DNA of 64,000 nucleotides from positions 30,489,118 through 30,553,117 of the forward strand of contig OX442314.1 of assembly GCA_949358305.1 (NCBI GenBank), in the 5' to 3' direction. Below are positions 1 to 12,400 of this stretch, piece after piece. Every line of letters starts with the position of its first letter. Within the stretch, counting starts at the first letter, position 1. The notes under the pieces were generated by a model. It saw nothing but the letters and a program-made list of their open reading frames with translations, was not told the DNA's origin and ran no database searches. A program made the translations under genes and the position numbers. The stretch comes from Strigamia acuminata (lineage: Eukaryota; Arthropoda; Chilopoda; Geophilomorpha; Linotaeniidae).

Positions 1-84
1 GAAATGATGTTCCACAAAACAATGCAAATGTCCATAATACAAAACTATAAACAAAATTTGACGATCAGGCAGGTATTCATAGCA

Positions 85-262
85 ATATTGTCATCGTAGT
101 GAAACCCACGGTAATGTAGTGAAGCGCATTGTAACGCAGTAAAGCCCACGCGGTAACGCAGTGAAGCCCACGGCTGAGCAGTGAAGCCCACGGCTGAGCA
201 GTGAAGCCCACGGTTATGCAGTGGAGCCCACGCTAGTGCAATGAACCAAACTATAGCGCAAT
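85..262. repeat. 20-nt minisatellite
   Basis: About eight tandem copies of a 20-nt unit resembling GCAGTGAAGCCCACGGCTGA; the two central copies are identical and the outer ones are diverged, one with a 2-nt insertion. It is GC-richer than the other arrays of the window. The rest of 1-1077 is A-rich sequence in which I see no gene. Confidence 0.8.
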
Positions 263-1103
263 GAAGCTACAAATCTTAAATTGGATTAAAAAAAACGCAT
301 AAAATACTAAAAATAAAAATAATATATTTTTAAAAATTAAATTAAATTTGCAAAAAAAAAAAAATATCTAACATCTTAAAAAATTCCAAAATTCCACAGA
401 ACTATTCAAATTAAAACAGCACACAAGATGTTATTCCCGCATGAGGAATTCTCTTTTCATTTCTCAATTTGCTTCAAACAAACTTTCCTCCCCACGCAAG
501 ATTAACCCGGTCACAAACAAACCGTACATTAAAGCAAAAGGAAAAAAAAAAGAAACCACTAAAGGTGAGCTATCTGCAAAACATTTTTTATCTTAATCCC
601 AATCTGCTTTGCCCTCTCACGTGCTGCAAAAAAGAAAAAAAAAGAAGAAAAATAACCTATTCATGTACAAAAACACTTTTCTCTCCCCGCTAGGTGTTTC
701 TTTAACAGAAAACACACTTATTTGCTTACACACGACATTAATCTTGCTCACTGTAAACACTCGCGTACCTTTCAAATCCCAGCAGAGCCACAAACCAAAT
801 AGTTGAAAAATTCATGAGTCTCGTGATTGAAGCTTGCAACTGGCACACGTGATGTCCAAACACCCATTTACCTAAATTGCAAAATGCACAAATTAACCAT
901 CTAAACAAACGAAACCAGGTCGAGTTAACTCATGCAATGGATAATCAAACTGTCACATAATTGTAAACTGCAAATGCCACTTCCAATTAAGAAACAAAAG
1001 GCGTGTCTTTAAAAAACAAGCGCGCAAATGCTCGTTTTTGAACGACACGAGTCACACGACCGCGAAAAAAAATGAAATTAGCTTAAAATAAGCCACAACT
1101 CAC

Positions 1104-1374
1104 CGTAAACGAACGAAACAATTTGAAAAGAAACCTGAGAGCAGCAATTCAGCATGCCGATGGTGGCCAAAATCTTGAGCATTGTGTCCACATTGCAGGT
1201 GTTGGAGATAAAGTAATCCATACCTGACAGCACGACGATGCGGTCGTGTCGGAGCGCGAATAAGACGATCGTGTTGGTGATGATGCATAGTATGGCTTGA
1301 ACGACGAGGGCGCTCACGGTGAATTCCAAAGCCGGTTTGTAATTCAAGCACAACTCGCTCGAGTTATCGCTCAT
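1104..1374 (-). CDS. First coding exon of a multi-pass membrane protein (partial)
   Basis: The exon starts with ATG at 1374 (MSDNSSELCLNYKP) and stays open until a GTGAGT donor at 1103. It encodes about 90 residues with two hydrophobic segments: roughly residues 17-42 (FTVSALVVQAILCIITNTIV) and residues 65-88 around ILATIGMLNCC. An N-terminal NSS sequon precedes the first segment, and cysteines sit in or near both. I do not recognise the family. Following exons would lie to the left; none is obvious in 1-1103, so the gene probably leaves the window. It diverges from the ADAMTS gene at 2893. The ATG lies just downstream (on this strand) of a moderately GC-rich stretch that could be its promoter. 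Confidence 0.6.
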
Positions 1375-2892
1375 TGTGAACTACCATGCTTTGCCGTGTC
1401 CCTGTCGATGACTGCATGCAGCAGTGGAAAGGGCTGCTGTTTTCTGACGTCATGGTGACGCGAATTTGTATTGGAAAAGTGTGGATGGGAAGGAAAATGG
1501 TTTTTTGCAGAGCGTTTGGAGCTTCACTTTCAATTTGCTAGGCTTAAGAACTGGGGTGGTGAAAAATCGGTTGATGGATTTTCGAAGATTTTTTTGTAAT
1601 TGAAAAATCGATTTGGTTTATTAATCAGAAATTATTAATATTGTTGTTATTGTTCGTCAGAGTCACGTATCGGAGATTTACACGTGGCTAATGGGTTGGT
1701 AGAATCACATTGCAGACATAACTGGATGTGTAATCATGTTGGGAATGCGTTTAGTGAGTTGAAATGTTGCAAATAAGTCATGAAAGAATTTTTCTAGCCG
1801 TTTAATTTGCGGTGATTTAATGAAAACTGTTTTAATTCGTCTCAGAAATGGAGAATTTTCATGTTTGAAAAATTGTGAGGTGGATGGAAACAACATCAAT
1901 TGAATCTAGACAAATTATCGTTTTATAACATCCTCGATTTAACCCAAATTCTAATAAATTTCCGTCAATATTTGTTCACACTTAAAAGAACTGGCGACAC
2001 CAGGATACATGGACATTTATTAGAAGCTTCGCGACTTTATTTGTGTTGTTGAATGATAAAATTACTTCCTCTATGACTGAAATAAAATATTGGGAGAAGA
2101 AAAACAACAAAAATAAACATTTTTTTTTTGTAAATGAAAAAGATAGTTTTGAAATTGGTGGATTTTGAAGCAAAAACAAAAAATATTATTTGATTTCTAA
2201 CTAAAGCTTTTATTTCTATTTTTGTCGTCGGTAACTCGAGACAATCTTTTCTTTTGGAAAACATAAAACAAAGAAAACAAATAATTGATTCCCTGAAATC
2301 CAATTGTCTTATAAACCAAATGCAAATTAAATGAAGTGAGCTTTGAGTCTTACACCCCACGTTCTCTACGCCCATTTATATTCATCAACATTTAAAATTA
2401 AGCCTTTTACATACACACACAACTTGATAACTTTTAATAAGCAGAACAAATTAAACCAAGTGTCACTGAAACAACAAATTAACACTTTCTAAAATATCCT
2501 TATCCAACATTAAAATCAAAAGAGGAACTAAAAAAAAAAAAAAAAAAAAAAAAGCAATTAATCAAATTAAAGTTTAATAGCTTTTTTTTATTTCATTTTA
2601 AATAAATCACAGAGAAAGTGAAAATTTCCTCAACACTCACAGGTGTTTTCACTTTTTATTTTCTGCACTCAAGGTCCACAGTTCCTGTGCAACCACAAAC
2701 AAGGTGGCCAATAGAATGAGAGGGCACTACACTCTGCATTTCAATAATGAGATTTAAAAAAAAATATAATAGTAAAGTGGAAAGTCCGCTATGTCATTGA
2801 AGGGAAGTACAGTCAGTGGGGCAACCAACCCATCTGGAAACCAACTGAGAATTCAGGTGGCAATGTGAAACAAATGTCTATCTACTGCAGAG
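1375..2892. other. Intergenic region between divergent genes
   Basis: This stretch separates the ATG of the minus-strand membrane-protein gene from that of the plus-strand ADAMTS gene and must hold both promoters. It contains CRE-like TGACGTCA-type sites near 1446-1455, a poly-A run at about 2529-2552, and otherwise AT-rich sequence. Short open frames here have no coding character. Confidence 0.5.
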
Positions 2893-5800
2893 ATGAATCT
2901 CATTTGTATCTACTGCATGTTTGTGTTTATCTTCTTTAATTCATCAACTGTTGGAAGAAGTAATCACGCTAAGGTTAGTCCACACTTAACTAACTTCTTA
3001 TTATATAATACAAGATTTACAGTGCTTTATATATATCAAAAAATCAATTATTTCATGGTTTAGTATTGAAATATTTTTAGTTTTACATCTTATTATTAAT
3101 TTTAATTAATTTGTGTGAATATTTAATTTAATTTACTATTTATTTATTATAAATTCCGTGTATTTCTATATTTCCTATCACTCTGAATGAGTTGAACTTG
3201 AATTCCTGTTATTTTCTCACCTATCCTTTTCCAGGTTCATTAAACCTATCGATTTATTTCCAACGTATATTTTTTCATGTAGTTAAATCAACACATTTCA
3301 CTTTCAAGACATGAAAGAAGTTTTTTATTTGGACCTGGTCGTAAAGGTAATTTGTGGTCATTTTACTCTTTTTTTTTAAAACTACGGCCTTGAGCCTCAT
3401 CTTATCCAATAGCATTTCACATATTTTAATTATACCAACTTTGTCCTTGACCATTGCGAAGAACAAAAGCTTTAGCCCTATTTTCATCTGACAAATAAAT
3501 TCACACAAAACACAAATTTAAAAAACAATTTCACCACTTTTCCTTCAATCTAATTCTATTACAATTCTTGTAGTACCCAAATACCAACTAGTCTATCTTC
3601 CCGTATTCGATGGCCGCCATACAAAAACACTCAAACGACAAGTGGAAACCAACTGCAGACCATTTAATCTCAACATTACAGCATTTGGTCAAGAATTGGA
3701 GCTCGAGTTGACTCCAAATCAACACATCACGTATGATAATTTATTGCTGGTCACACGCACAGATGAGAGAACTTTAAATAAATCCAATATATCAAATTCG
3801 TTAAATGGCTGCCATTACCATGGTAACGTGGTAACTTCGCCTGGCGGACGAGTTGCTCTGTCTTTACATAGAGGATATGTGAGTGTATATCATTATAAAA
3901 TAATTACATAATTAATTAATTTAATGCTTTTAGACTGGAATAATTGTTCCTACGATTGGAGAACATTGGTTGCTTCATCCTGCACCGAGGAGAATCAGAA
4001 ACAGGAATTTAGTTGATGCCAAAGTGCCACATATAATTTATAAGAAAGAAAATAATGAAATAAGTGAGATTTGGTGATTGACTGGACAAATTGTTGTTAA
4101 ATCGAGATTTAAATTGTACTTAGATGGGTGTGGACACACATTTTATAACTCGACACGCGAAAAACGAAGTTTGTATACGTCTTATTCGTCGGCAACTCAA
4201 CTGTCAATCGAAACTGCTGTATTCGTTGACAAGGACATGTACAACTTAATGAGGGCAAGCTTTCCCGCTGATCCGGAACGTGGAGTGATGGAAGTTGTGT
4301 TAGCTATGATTAATGCGGTAAGTGCAAAGACTCTTTGGAACGTTTGGAGGTATAATTTAATGATATTTTCAGGCTGAACTTCTCTTTCAAGCTGAGTCTC
4401 TTGAGACGAACATAAGAATCACTTTAGTTCAGCTGGAAATACAAAAGACTGAATTCGAAGGATTAAAGCGCTCGGCAAACATCGATGAATATTTGAAGAA
4501 CTTCTGCTCTTGGCAAAAGAAGATTAATCCTAATAATGATGATGATCCACACCACTGGGATCATGCATTACTTTTGACAGGGTAAAAAAGAAAAATCAAA
4601 AATTTAAAATTTAAAATTAAAAACATCCGTGTTTTTACGCTTTATTGCAGATCAAATTTATATTCACAAGACAAAGAGGGAAAACAAAACAATCAAGTTG
4701 TAGGTAAATAAAAGTGTTTAATAACAAGCTAACTATTATTTTACCTAACAATATCTAACTATTATTTTACCTAACAATATCTAACTATTATTTTACCAAA
4801 CAATATCTAATCAAAAATTTACTAAACAATATCTAATCAAAAATTTACTAAACAATATCTAATTAAATATTTACTAAACAATATCCAACCAGAAATTTAC
4901 AAAGCAATAAGAAGTAAATATTCTTTGTTGCATATTCAATTGATTCATCTTCAGGATTAGCACCGGTCTCCGGGATGTGTCTCTTCGGCAACAGTTGCAG
5001 CGTCAACGAAGGCGGTCATTTTGAAGCCGTATACGTGATCGCGCATGAATTGGGCCACAGCATGGGAATGCAACACGACGGCCCACAAAACAGCAATAAA
5101 TGTGATAAAAACAAGTTCATCATGTCGCCAACATTAGGCAGTGGCAAAACCACATGGTCCGCTTGTAGTCGAGAATATCTATTGCGCTTTCTTCGATCAA
5201 CTCAAGCAAGATGTCTCTGGGATAAGGGATTTTCTCCTCAACATCTTAACCACCAACGGAACACTTTGCTGCCCGGCCAGCGGTTTCATCCGGATCAGCA
5301 ATGTCGATTGAAGTTCGGATCAGCAAGCATGAAGGACCCAACACAACCACTAGATGTAAGAAACCACAAGTACTTGTATCTTTAATACTAAAATATCATT
5401 AAATTGCAGAAAATTTGCCAAGACTTACAATGCATAACAAATAATTACCCTCTGACTTCACATCCAGCCTTGGAAGGCTCATTTTGTGGAGAAAACAAGG
5501 TTTTTAGCTTTCTACGGAAGCTTGTAAGGCCCATTTTAATTTTTTTGTGTTTCTTAGTATTGTCGCAGCGGGAATTGCGTCTCACGTCCACCAGAGGTTT
5601 CCCTAAGACCGATTAATGGCGATTGGGGTCAATGGTCACCTTTTGGACCGTGTGCTTCTAGTTGTTTATCGAACAACGACGGCGAATTAAGCAGCGCAGG
5701 GATTATGCTTTCCACTCGTCGCTGTGACAGCCCCCAGTACGTAGTTATAATTCTAATGCTATTTTTAATCAAAACAATAACTACAAGTTAATAGCGATTG

Positions 5801-6426
5801 AAAAACTGTCAAAATTGTAAATTATTTTATAAATATTAAGAAAAAAAATCTATACAAATATAGTAATAATAAATAAATAAATAAATTTTCGTTACACGTG
5901 GTTTCAAATTATTTTTTGAGTACCAAACCTTTTATTTTCACAGTCCAGAACATTCTGGAAAACCTTGCAAAGGCAAACACCACAGATATAAACTCTGCCA
6001 TTTATCTCATCTTTGTCCCAACTTTAATCAACTATCAATTTCTGAGTATGCAACGCACATATGTTCGTCTGCAGCTGCTTCAGATCAAGGACTTATTGGT
6101 AGTGGGGAACAACTGGAGGATTCAGATGGTAAAATAAATTTTCTTTTGAGTTTTTCTTAATATGCAGCAATACTGTTACAATTCGTAGCCAGCAAAGCTT
6201 GTTCTGTCTGGTGCTTGACTAATACTGGAGAAAGGATCGCTAGAAATTGGAAATTCCCAGACGGCACACAATGCAGGATGGGAAATGTCTCTGATGTTGT
6301 CAGGATGTATTGTGTTGAAGGAATGTGTGAAGTAAGCGAAGTAATTCGGACATTTAAAAAGAATTTTATTTTATTTTTATTTTTATTTTGCTCTAGATAT
6401 TTGAGGAAAATGAACTGACTGATTAA
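2893..6426 (+). CDS. ADAMTS-type secreted zinc metalloprotease
   Basis: A secreted endopeptidase expected to cleave extracellular matrix. Exons: 2893-2973 (tentative), 3574-3878, 3934-4063, 4124-4317, 4373-4581, 4651-4703, 4955-5355, 5410-5499, 5558-5736, 5944-6128, 6189-6331, 6397-6426; from exon 2 onward phases agree, giving about 638 residues. Order of parts: signal-like start MNLICIYCMFVFIFF; prodomain; cysteine switch NGCGHTFY; furin site REKR; catalytic domain with zinc site HELGHSMGMQHD and Met-turn FIMSPTLGSG; disintegrin-like part GQRFHPDQQCRLKFG; thrombospondin repeat DWGQWSPFGPCASSC with closing PEHSGKPCKG; cysteine-rich part FPDGTQC; short tail ending NELTD. The protein stops soon after one thrombospondin repeat, so it is a short family member. 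Exon 1 ends in phase 0 while exon 2 needs phase 1, so the first link is unproven. AATAAA lies at 6442-6447. Confidence 0.88.
4064..4123 (+). other. 60-nt intron hiding an in-frame TGA
   Basis: Read straight through, the prodomain frame meets TGA at 4075-4077. A GTGAGA donor at 4064 and a TTGTACTTAG acceptor ending at 4123 remove it, keep the frame, and join NNEI to NGCGHTFY, which places the expected cysteine-switch Cys just before the REKR furin site. Other introns of this gene are 54-70 nt, so the size fits. Confidence 0.8.
4733..4905 (+). repeat. 26-nt tandem repeat in an ADAMTS intron
   Basis: About six copies of a 26-nt AT-rich unit of the type AACTATTATTTTACCTAACA plus ATATCT, drifting toward AATCAAAAATTTACTAAACA plus ATATCT. 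It explains why this intron (4704-4954) is longer than its 55-70-nt neighbours. Confidence 0.8.
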
Positions 6427-6484
6427 CGCCAGAATGTAACCAATAAAAATTCTACTAGAAATTTTTAAAACAATTTTTTTGTTT

Positions 6485-7238
6485 TTAATCTGTTTTATTT
6501 AAAATGTTAACCACAGACTGAAGCCCTGGTCTGTTCTGACAAAAAGTTTTTTCTTGATCTAAATTCCGACTCGAGATACGCGCTTCTATTACATTCCATG
6601 CGGATTGATCGATATTATCGCAAAACTTGTCTATCAATCTGATAATTGAGCACAAACTAATTGAATTGCACATAAAAAGTAACAAACTCCTGAGATTTTG
6701 CAACACATCTACTACTTTCACTAGTTGTGAAATCAAATAGTGTGTTAGTTGCACAACGACGCAAAGACACTTCTTTGACATTCAACTGCTTAACGACACT
6801 TGCAAAATTAATTCAGCGATGGCAGCAAGCTCAGTCAATGTGACTAATAACTCCAGCTTATGTAGGTTCTTTAATCGAACCTTATCAAACGAGAAATTTT
6901 GGCAAAAATCATTAAAAGTACAATTACTCAGTGTCAAACTCTGCAACAAGGGACAGCAGAGATCAATAAGACGAATATCGACAATTGTGTTTTAATAAAT
7001 TTATTATCACAACTTAGAAATATTTGTTATTTTTAATTACTTATTTAATTGCAAGTATTGACTGTGTTATCGACTCCTTTAGGTAATTTGAGACATCTAG
7101 CGATCTTTGCAAAGCTAGCACTTGGCACAGTTTACCACAGTTGGTATGCGCATTCCCACTGTATTACAGTGATCACTGCTAACGAGCAGTGCTCTCACTC
7201 GCCATCGCCATCGAGGACCACCGTGAGAGTCTCCGGAG
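6485..7238 (-). CDS. Possible small minus-strand gene, frame broken
   Basis: A candidate start at 7238 reads MADSGDSHGGPRWRWR in a GCGGCGATGG context and meets a GTGAGAG donor near 7190. A GCAG acceptor at about 6941 opens a frame reading SLTLSNCTFNDFCQNF, followed by leucine-rich text up to LAAIAELILQVSLSS and a TGA near 6782. Moving one base gives LNVKEVSLRRC, and a third frame gives 98 residues ending VVNILNKTD near 6485. Leucine-rich composition across three frames suggests either a real gene with unrecognised small introns or a decayed one. It lies tail to tail with the ADAMTS gene. I do not recognise a family. Confidence 0.3.
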
Positions 7239-7479
7239 TCAGCCATCGCCGCCCGAGTGAGTGTGTTCTTGAAGGGAAACAACGAAACCGCCATTTTCGT
7301 GCACAACAAGCCGTTGTGTGCCTTTTCTTTGTTTATTTCGTTTCATTGTTCATTCATAGTCATTATTATTATTCAACCTAGTTTAGTCATTATTTGTATT
7401 TAACCGAATAAATTAATATTATCTTTTTATCTCATTTAACTTGTATTAATTTTACTCCTAGACAACACCTTTAACCGTT

Positions 7480-7833
7480 TTATTTCAGGACTAAGTCTAT
7501 TAAATTAGCATCCGACCTGTGATTTAACCCGGATCGCAGCAAAGTGTTGTGTTGCCAAGGTGCAGATAATTTAGTTGTGTTGCGCAATGCTAATACAACG
7601 TTAGTATTAAAACTATGATTAACAGCTGATTTAGCAAAACATTGACGTAAATTTGGAAATATATACATCGTCTCACAACGTCCCACATCATCATGTATTA
7701 AATGCAGTGGCACGGGAGATCTCTTAGAACAAACAGACCCGTATAAAATGTCACATTTTTGTCTCGGATGTTTAAAAATTCGATTTTTATGTCGCGCAAT
7801 GAAATAACTCCAAGATGGATGACATTGCGGCAA
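7480..7833 (-). CDS. Hypothetical 117-codon open frame
   Basis: An uninterrupted frame starting MPQCHPSWSYFIARHKNRIF and ending ANLIDLVLK, basic and with five cysteines, longer than most chance frames in this AT-rich DNA. I see no family signature, no clear splice sites binding it to neighbours and no signal peptide. It could be a small gene, an exon of the broken frame at 6485-7238, or chance. Confidence 0.22.
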   Translation of the reverse strand: MPQCHPSWSYFIARHKNRIFKHPRQKCDILYGSVCSKRSPVPLHLIHDDVGRCETMYIFPNLRQCFAKSAVNHSFNTNVVLALRNTTKLSAPWQHNTLLRSGLNHRSDANLIDLVLK

Positions 7834-7844
7834 TGCGATGCGTC

Positions 7845-8883
7845 GAGATGTCGTAATTACGGACAGTGCGCGGTAATTTCCGACACAACCATTAAGCTTG
7901 AAATTACGATGTTTAATTCGCGGTAGATTGTTGCACCAATGCGATTACACATTCTGGTTGAATTTTTTCGTTTTCTTCATTTTATTCTATCACTAAATTC
8001 GAAAGTTGTTTGCAAACTTGCGCCATTTTATCGAAAAGCGGTCATCGTTGAATTTCAATTGGAACTCAATTAATTCATTTCGGCGTTGATAATAATTAAT
8101 ATTTAATATACATGTTTGGAAGACTCGATAGCGATGAGTGAATTTGGCCGTAACGTTCAGCTGTGAAAACACAATGTTTACAGACACTCAGCCGACTTCC
8201 TGAGAGGCATCTTAAGTGGAGATCGGTCAAAGAATCATCAAGGAAAGATAATACGAACTCTTTCATGTGGGAACCGTGTAGTGCACATGATGTACTGGTA
8301 ATGAAATAAACGTGCAGTCGTGCACTATACGTATCACTCACGGGGTAATGCAAGGAAGCAACAACCGTAAATCGAGTTTACTCATCCTAATAAAATCGCT
8401 GTATTTTGATTTTAACCGCCCAAAAAAAATTTTTTATCTATAATTTTAATATTTCCTTCAAATGTGGCTTGTTAATATCTTCATTTGACTAATTTGTAAG
8501 TGATTTCGATCTGCGGTGACTGCTTTTGATCCTTTGGTCGGCGTGCTTACTTTGACTTTGATCTTGTGGTTTCCGTTCCATGTCCGATGGGAGTAATTGG
8601 TAATTAGAGATTATATCAGTGGATTTGATTCAAATTCTGATGAAAAAGTAGACCGCAAAGTCAACTGTAAGTGTGAACCAGGCTTAATTCAGCATGAAAA
8701 CTATAGAAATGTCAATCAGACAATTTCATTCGTATTGTGTTAACTCTCTGTATATTTGATGGGTTGTTTAATTTTGTAGTTTGCTTAGCAACAATAATTT
8801 TTGAATTAAACCAATTGGTTTACAAAATTGTATGTTCGTTCTAAGTTTCCGTAGATTTTTAGTTTTATCACGTGACTCCGTAG
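7845..8883. other. Intergenic sequence without recognised gene
   Basis: The stretch holds an imperfect dyad near 7845-7970 (two sequences of the type CGTAATTACGGACAG / GAAATTACGATGTTT) and, at about 8667-8691, a lone element end GTGTGAACCAGGCTT matching the terminal repeat of the small element at 49265-49394. I see no gene here. Confidence 0.4.
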
Positions 8884-9089
8884 AAAAGATGGCCGCCGTT
8901 TTTCCCCCACTGGTGTGAAGCGTACAGTAATACTGCAAGTTTTAGATCTTTAATCACCATTATTGCACATTATTTTAACAAAACTAAGTTAAATGTCTTT
9001 TGTTTTTAGATTATCACATTTTTGGAGGCAAATGGCTATTACTAGAGACCAGGCTTCGATTAAAACCAGACGTAGTTATTTGAGGGATT
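8884..9089 (+). promoter_or_regulatory. YY1-like AAGATGGCCGCC start and a possible exon
   Basis: AAAAGATGGCCGCC at about 8884-8897 resembles the YY1 element that often marks animal transcription starts. Downstream, TTTTGTTTTTAG ends at about 9010 and is followed by a frame LSHFWRQMAITRDQASIKTR closing at CGCAG/GTTAGT (about 9095). This could be the 5' part of a plus-strand transcript overlapping the 3' end of the minus-strand DUF7042-7045 gene. No further exon was found. Confidence 0.3.
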
Positions 9090-9408
9090 TACGCAGGTTA
9101 GTGCTTTGTTTACTGTGTGGTTTTAGAACCGTTGAATTCCTTTATATCCTTATAAATAAATTCAAATTTTATATCACAAAAGCATACAAAAGTCATAATT
9201 TCTAAAAAGAAAAGAAAAATTAGGTAGTAATAAATGTATAACAGGTTTTCTTACACTCCTTCATGCACATGGGAAATAAATATAAAACTATAAAAAAAAT
9301 GTAGGGCTCATGTTGCAAGAAAGTAACATTTGTTCACTTCACATGTCTAACTGCACATATTCCACACAGTGGAATCACTAAATTAGAAGTCCATTCATCA
9401 ATCATTCT

Positions 9409-12400
9409 TCAGACACAATAGATGACCAGTAAACAAAAAAATAGAGAAATCTGCCATGTTAGTTGAGAAGCCCCTGATTCATAATTGACAGGATGTCTTG
9501 TATCTAATAAGAAAAAAAATCAATAAATCAATAAAATAAATATCAATTTTTAATTAAAAATTAAAAATATTACCTGAAATAATTTCCCAAGGCGGAGTGG
9601 GAGGTTTAGTGATGTGTATCGACTTTCTCGTCGTTTGCTCTCGTCTAGTCGGCGAAAATGTTTTCCCGGACAGACTTGTGCCCCTACTGGATGTTGGCAG
9701 TGTGACCGGTGGTAATCCAAAGTCACAATCAGCTGCAAATAAATTAAAATATTCCAAAATTGTTTATTAGCAATCTTCACAATTTTGCATAATCTCTAAC
9801 TGGGTCAAATTTTTTCACATTTTTGAAATGCTCTCACTTAGTTTACTAGTACTACATTGGTTTCATTCATCTCACTCAAATGGTCTTTTCGTTATTTGAC
9901 TGGCTTCGTTCATTTGGGACACCCTGTATATACCGTATATCTTCCAATAATACCCCCGAGCGGTATATGAAAAAAAAAAGGTTCAAGGTTCGCGTGTTAT
10001 TTGCAAAAAAAAATCTTTCACCGCGTATTACTGGAGGTCTGCGCGCAATTAGAGACCCGCAGACAATTGGAAGATATACGGTAGGCCTACGCCCGTACTT
10101 CGCTCACTATCGTTCTCACAGTGTTTTATCGAGTATATTTACCTTTTTTGGTCATTTGCATGCCAAACTTGGACAGATCTATTCCACGCATGCAATTTAC
10201 ATCTGCTTCCATGATCTGTATGACAGTTTCACTAATGATTGTTCCTAACTATAAAGAAAGAAAGATTTAGAATCATCAAATCCACATTTAACATGAAAAC
10301 TTACAAAGCACTGAAAGCCATTCACATCCCGTCTCTCAGTATATGTATAAGTTAAACCATTTTCTTCCCATTGACCCAAACACTTATATTCTCGCTCTAA
10401 TAATGATAATAATCCAAGTTAGAGGTGACAAATTTATAATCCATGTAAGATTATAGATGTAACACTAATTTACCTTCATAAATCTCACTGCGGTTAAGGC
10501 AATTACTGGCAGTATAAAACATGATATCGGGGTTATTACAATCCGACGCTAATTTAGCACAGATTCTTGGAGCATCCGGAACTAAACCTGTGTACTCCCC
10601 AGCTATGGGACATGGTGTGTCAGGCACTAGACCTTGTCCTACAATGAGAAAAAAATAATTGTATTGAAATTTTGATGGGCAAAATTCTTTTTTTTTTCCC
10701 AGTGAAAACTCGTGGATATCCAAAGTCACAAGATTTTGCAGTTTTTATGATAACCATATTTAATATACATTTATAAATCCCGGAAGTATCTCAGGACATA
10801 TGGGAACGAAGGAACGGCAAACAAAGAGATGCAGTTTGGTCCAAGGGCAGCCTTGAATGACCCACAGATTACAACTAAGGGTGCGTTTGGATCCAGTTCA
10901 AAAAATTTCGGATGGATAAACCAATTATTCAATCCTATCCTCATTCAATTCAAACCGTGCGGATTGCGGATAGGATTGAGTCCCAAACGTCTCAAACTGA
11001 TGAATTAAGTGCAAAAATAACCAAAAAAAGTTGAATTAAGTGCAAAACTGACCAAAAAAAGTTGAATTAAGTGCAAAACTGACCAAAAAAAGTTGAATTA
11101 AGTGCAAAACTGACCAAAAAAAGTTGAATTAAGTGCAAAACTGACCAAAAAAAGTCGAAAAAAGTGGAAAAATGTTGTGGGGGAATTTTCTTGCGCAGTT
11201 GAGGAAAGTCATAAGAAATAAAGCAATGTTTCTTTTGTTTACTCACTTCCTAATGTAATCCAGGACTTTGAGTTGAATTGTTTGTCATGACAAATAGAGT
11301 CGTTGTACTGCACTTCTGGAAATTGACCTGAAACAATTTTTTTAAAAGGAAAACGAAATTAACATAAAATGTATTTTCATTTTTCAATGCAATTAAATGG
11401 GATAAGTTTTATTATTTTTTTTTCTTGAACACAAAGCATTTAATTCATTCAGCACTTTAATGGTCTATATTATTCCATTTTTTCTTGTTGTTGGTTACAG
11501 TCATGGCAGAACAAATTGGTGAATAGAGCAATTATTTCTGCTAGCATTTTGCTTGCTCAAAAAAAAATTGAGAGGGAAAAAATATGAAGGAAAGGCAAGT
11601 ATGGTTCAAGGTCAGTGATTTACCTATTTGGAATTCTATAATGTGATCGCTTCGGTGACTCAATTCCAGGCACGTATATAATTCATCGCCGCTAGAAAGA
11701 AAAATCAAAATATTTAATCAAACTGTTCTATTTTCTAGTCCACATCGAAGAGAAGAAACCGTTAAAAATAAAAATAAAAATATGAAGCCGCTCTTTGCGA
11801 AAGTGCGATATAAGATATGAAGCAAAATATTAATTGTATGAATAACAAAAAACATCGTTGATTTGTCAATGTTCCACAATTACCATTGTGATCGCATGTA
11901 CACTTTGAATCTGTCCTGTGGTTGATTGATCTCTTTAGTCATGCATTTAATGGTATATGTCTTGAAATTTCGATGATCCTTGAATGTAATTATTCCACCT
12001 TCAACTTCTAAGTTTGTCCATGGTCCTTGAGCCCATGGTGGGAACCGGCATTCAGATACCAATGCTATTGGTGGCCAGCTTGGTGGTAAAGCTATATAAA
12101 GACATTTTACTTATAATTGTAGGGAACTTGCAGTATAAAATTGTGGCCAAATTTACTTACTTAGCATTAAAGAATATGTCTCTGCTCCCATGCTACTATT
12201 CATAAGATAATCATTAGTGCATGTTGAATCTTTTGACAATGCCAGAGAAATCTTCCCACTTGATTTATCTTCATAATACATCTGCAAAAAGTTCGTTTAT
12301 ATGTTTTTAAGTCTTAGAGAAAATGAGGAGTTTAATTAATAGGATTAATTAAGAACAAACTTACAGCGCAACGGTATTTTGGATTCTCAGTCGGATTAAT

